Shown: positions 4,641 to 6,295 of the stretch, in pieces | How positions within the stretch are numbered: the first letter of the stretch is position 1 | Layout of the letters: every line of letters starts with the position of its first letter | DNA from: an uncultured Eubacteriales bacterium | GTDB lineage: Bacteria > Bacillota > Clostridia > Oscillospirales > Oscillospiraceae | Reading direction: 5' to 3' | DNA: 6,295 nt | Assembly (NCBI GenBank): GCA_900549495.1 | Contig: UROL01000113.1 | Location: 1-6,295, forward strand | Made by a program: the position numbers and the translations under genes | Notes under the pieces: generated by a model | Databases searched by the model: none | What the model was told of the DNA's origin: nothing | The model's input: the letters and a program-made list of their open reading frames with translations, nothing else

Positions 4641-6257
4641 ATGAAAAAAATTCTTTCCCTGGTATTGACCCTCAGCCTGGTGCTGACCCTGTTTGCAGGC
4701 ATGGCCTCTGCACAGGAGCCCAAACATGTGGAAAACCTACGTATCGGTATGCTCAAGGCCAACGACACCTTCAGCATCTTCAGCCAGGGCGGTGCCTTCG
4801 GCCTGATGAACTACAACGGCTTTGTGGTTCTGAACTTCTGGCACTTCGACGAGAATGCCCAGCTCTCCACCGAGGGCTGCTTCTTCCGCACCATGGAGGT
4901 CAGCCAGGATGACCGCCAGCTTACCCTGACCTATGACACCACCGACCTGTACTGGCACGACGGCGTTCCCGTCACCGATGAGGACGTGACCTTCACCTTC
5001 GACTTCTGGAAGGCCCAGAACTATCCCCTGTTTTTGCATGTGGAGAAGGTGGAAATCCCCGAGTCCGGCAAGTGCGTCGTCACCTTCGACCAGGAGATGG
5101 CCTTCTCCTTTATGAACCAGACCACCCTGATGTACCACTTTATGCCCAAGCACATCTGGGAGAATGTGGAGACCCCCAAGGACTATGACGGCGAGGATGC
5201 CGCCATTGGCTGCGGCCCCTATAAGCTGGTGAAGAAGGATTTGGATGCCCAGGTTTCCTACTACCAGGCCGTGGAGAACTACCCCCTGGGCAACGTAACC
5301 GTGGATAAGGTGGAGCTGCACAGCTACGCCAACGCCGCCTCCCTGGCCCAGGCCCTGCTCATGGGCGAGGTGGACGTGATGTATAACTACTCCTCCGGCC
5401 TGGACAGCACCCTGGTTCCCATGCTGGAGGGCAACCCGGATATCCAGCTGGGCCAGAGCCTGAACTCCGGCACCTACCAGATGATGTTCGGCTTCAACCA
5501 GTACCCCACCGACCAGTACGCCGTCCGGAAGGCCATTGCCCTGTCCCTGAACTATGAGCTGCTTCGGGACACCATCGCCGGTGACTACGGCCAGATTGCC
5601 TCCACCGGTGCCGTCTCCCCGGTGTGCCTGGGCTACAATGCCGACCTGCCCGCCAATCACAGAGATTTGGAGGAGGCCGCCAGACTTCTGGACGAGGCCG
5701 GCTTCGTGGACGTGGACGGCGACGGCTTCCGGGAGCTCCCCGACGGCAGCCAGATGTCCATCCGCATCGGCTTGCAGAGCACCAACGACTTCTATAAGAG
5801 AAACGCTGAAATCATCCAGACCAATCTGGCCGAAGCCGGAATTCGGGCCGTGGTGGACGAGAAGACCATCTCCGATGCCGACTACCGTACCGCCCAGCGG
5901 ATGAACGGCGAATATGAGCTTTGGCTGAGCATGACCACCGTGGGCATGGCCGTCTGGGGCGGTGTGGCCCACTATGCCGCCGCCGTGACCATCACCTCCG
6001 GCCAGCGCTTCGGCACCTATGCCGACCCGGATTACCTGGCCGCCTACGATGCCATGGCAAAATCCACCAACTACGATGCCTATGTGGCCGCCTTCCGGGA
6101 GATTCAGGAAATGAACGCCGAGGCAGTACCCGTGGTGGTGCTGGCCATTATGAGCACCTTCTTCCCCTACCGCGACGACACCATCACCGGCTGGATTGAC
6201 TATCCTGCCTGGGGTGTCATCAACTGCAAGACCTGGTACCACGCCGTGGCAAAGTAA
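4641..6257 (+). CDS. Secreted solute-binding protein of the peptide/nickel/opine family (SBP_bac_5)
   Basis: This 538-residue extracytoplasmic protein captures the substrate and delivers it to the two permeases. Residues 1-24 form a Sec signal peptide: MKK, a Leu/Val-rich core and an ASA cleavage site before Q25. There is no lipobox cysteine, although Gram-positive binding proteins are usually lipoproteins. Family-5 features include YWHDGVPVTDEDVTFTFD (starting at Y104), which matches the WhDG-PvTAeDV signature, IGCGPYK (189-195) for the usual GTGPY, and DVDGDGFRELPDG (starting at D357) for the common DxDGDG loop. YADPDYLAAYD follows near the C terminus. The length is normal. In E. coli NikA, a tryptophan-glycine segment precedes the nickel-binding H416 by 18 residues. 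Here the matching W439-G440 is followed by H444 but has no His 18 residues on, so NikA-like nickel-histidine binding is not supported. The ligand remains unknown; a peptide, opine or metal chelate are all possible. Confidence 0.93.
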   Translation: MKKILSLVLTLSLVLTLFAGMASAQEPKHVENLRIGMLKANDTFSIFSQGGAFGLMNYNGFVVLNFWHFDENAQLSTEGCFFRTMEVSQDDRQLTLTYDTTDLYWHDGVPVTDEDVTFTFDFWKAQNYPLFLHVEKVEIPESGKCVVTFDQEMAFSFMNQTTLMYHFMPKHIWENVETPKDYDGEDAAIGCGPYKLVKKDLDAQVSYYQAVENYPLGNVTVDKVELHSYANAASLAQALLMGEVDVMYNYSSGLDSTLVPMLEGNPDIQLGQSLNSGTYQMMFGFNQYPTDQYAVRKAIALSLNYELLRDTIAGDYGQIASTGAVSPVCLGYNADLPANHRDLEEAARLLDEAGFVDVDGDGFRELPDGSQMSIRIGLQSTNDFYKRNAEIIQTNLAEAGIRAVVDEKTISDADYRTAQRMNGEYELWLSMTTVGMAVWGGVAHYAAAVTITSGQRFGTYADPDYLAAYDAMAKSTNYDAYVAAFREIQEMNAEAVPVVVLAIMSTFFPYRDDTITGWIDYPAWGVINCKTWYHAVAK

Positions 6258-6295
6258 ACCGCCCACCCCCATGCCCCCCGGAGGTCTTGCCCCCG
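6258..6295. other. C-rich downstream flank, cut by window edge
   Basis: The 38 bases after the binding-protein stop are strongly C-rich, with C runs at 6266-6270, 6274-6279 and 6290-6294. No complete hairpin lies inside the window. The final CCCCCG could be the left arm of a terminator whose right arm lies outside. C/G-run stems of this kind also occur upstream of the operon at 95-157. Confidence 0.35.

Noticed and set aside
361..6257. Annotation as a nickel-uptake (nikABCDE) operon or a staphylopine-type (cnt) operon
   Set aside because: The binding protein lacks the NikA histidine at the expected place, no NikR-like operator is seen, and there is no opine dehydrogenase or nicotianamine-synthase-like gene in the window. 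Family membership alone does not fix the substrate.
4737..6272. Long open frame of 511 codons on the minus strand opposite the binding-protein gene
   Set aside because: Its translation is Gly/Val/His/Leu-rich with no motif, and it mirrors the biased third-base use of the real plus-strand gene. The plus strand has a signal peptide, a ribosome binding site and clear family motifs.
1..6295. CRISPR arrays, tRNA or rRNA genes, insertion sequences, phage genes
   Set aside because: No regularly spaced repeats, cloverleaf sequences, transposase motifs or terminal inverted repeats were seen. Nearly all of the window is taken up by the six operon genes.

Overview
The window holds one complete, tightly packed plus-strand operon. 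It encodes a class I SAM-dependent methyltransferase followed by a five-part ABC importer of the peptide/nickel/opine (Dpp/Opp/Nik) type. The order is methyltransferase (361-1194), DppB-type permease (1191-2192), DppC-type permease (2185-3018), DppD-type ATPase (3018-3935), short DppF-type ATPase (3925-4593) and secreted family-5 solute-binding protein (4641-6257). The first five genes overlap end to start by 1 to 11 bases, so they are probably translationally coupled. The binding protein comes after a 47-base gap with its own strong ribosome binding site.

The DNA is GC-rich, with purine-rich Shine-Dalgarno sites, GC-ending codons, and a short lysine-started Sec signal peptide of a kind common in anaerobic Clostridia. 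A GC-rich gut Firmicute, for example an Oscillospiraceae-like organism, is a reasonable guess. It is inferred from style, because no marker gene is present.

Bases 1-80 may hold the last 25 codons of an upstream gene. Bases 81-360 hold no convincing gene. They contain three consecutive stem-loops (95-113, 135-157, 201-245); the last is a 21-position stem that looks like a bidirectional intrinsic terminator. A small imperfect palindrome (296-315) and a strong ribosome binding site (348-354) follow. Beyond the binding protein, 6258-6295 is C-rich DNA that runs off the window.

The importer parts are conventional: two six-helix-type permeases with EAA loops, two ATPases with intact Walker A, Q-loop, signature, Walker B and switch histidine, and a periplasmic-type clamp protein. 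The unusual element is the methyltransferase as first gene, coupled to the transporter. It could modify the imported compound, or a carrier for it such as a metal chelator. The substrate cannot be read from the sequence. The binding protein has no histidine at the place where E. coli NikA uses one to hold nickel, so plain NikA-type nickel uptake is not supported. It also has no lipobox cysteine, which is odd for a binding protein from a Gram-positive cell.
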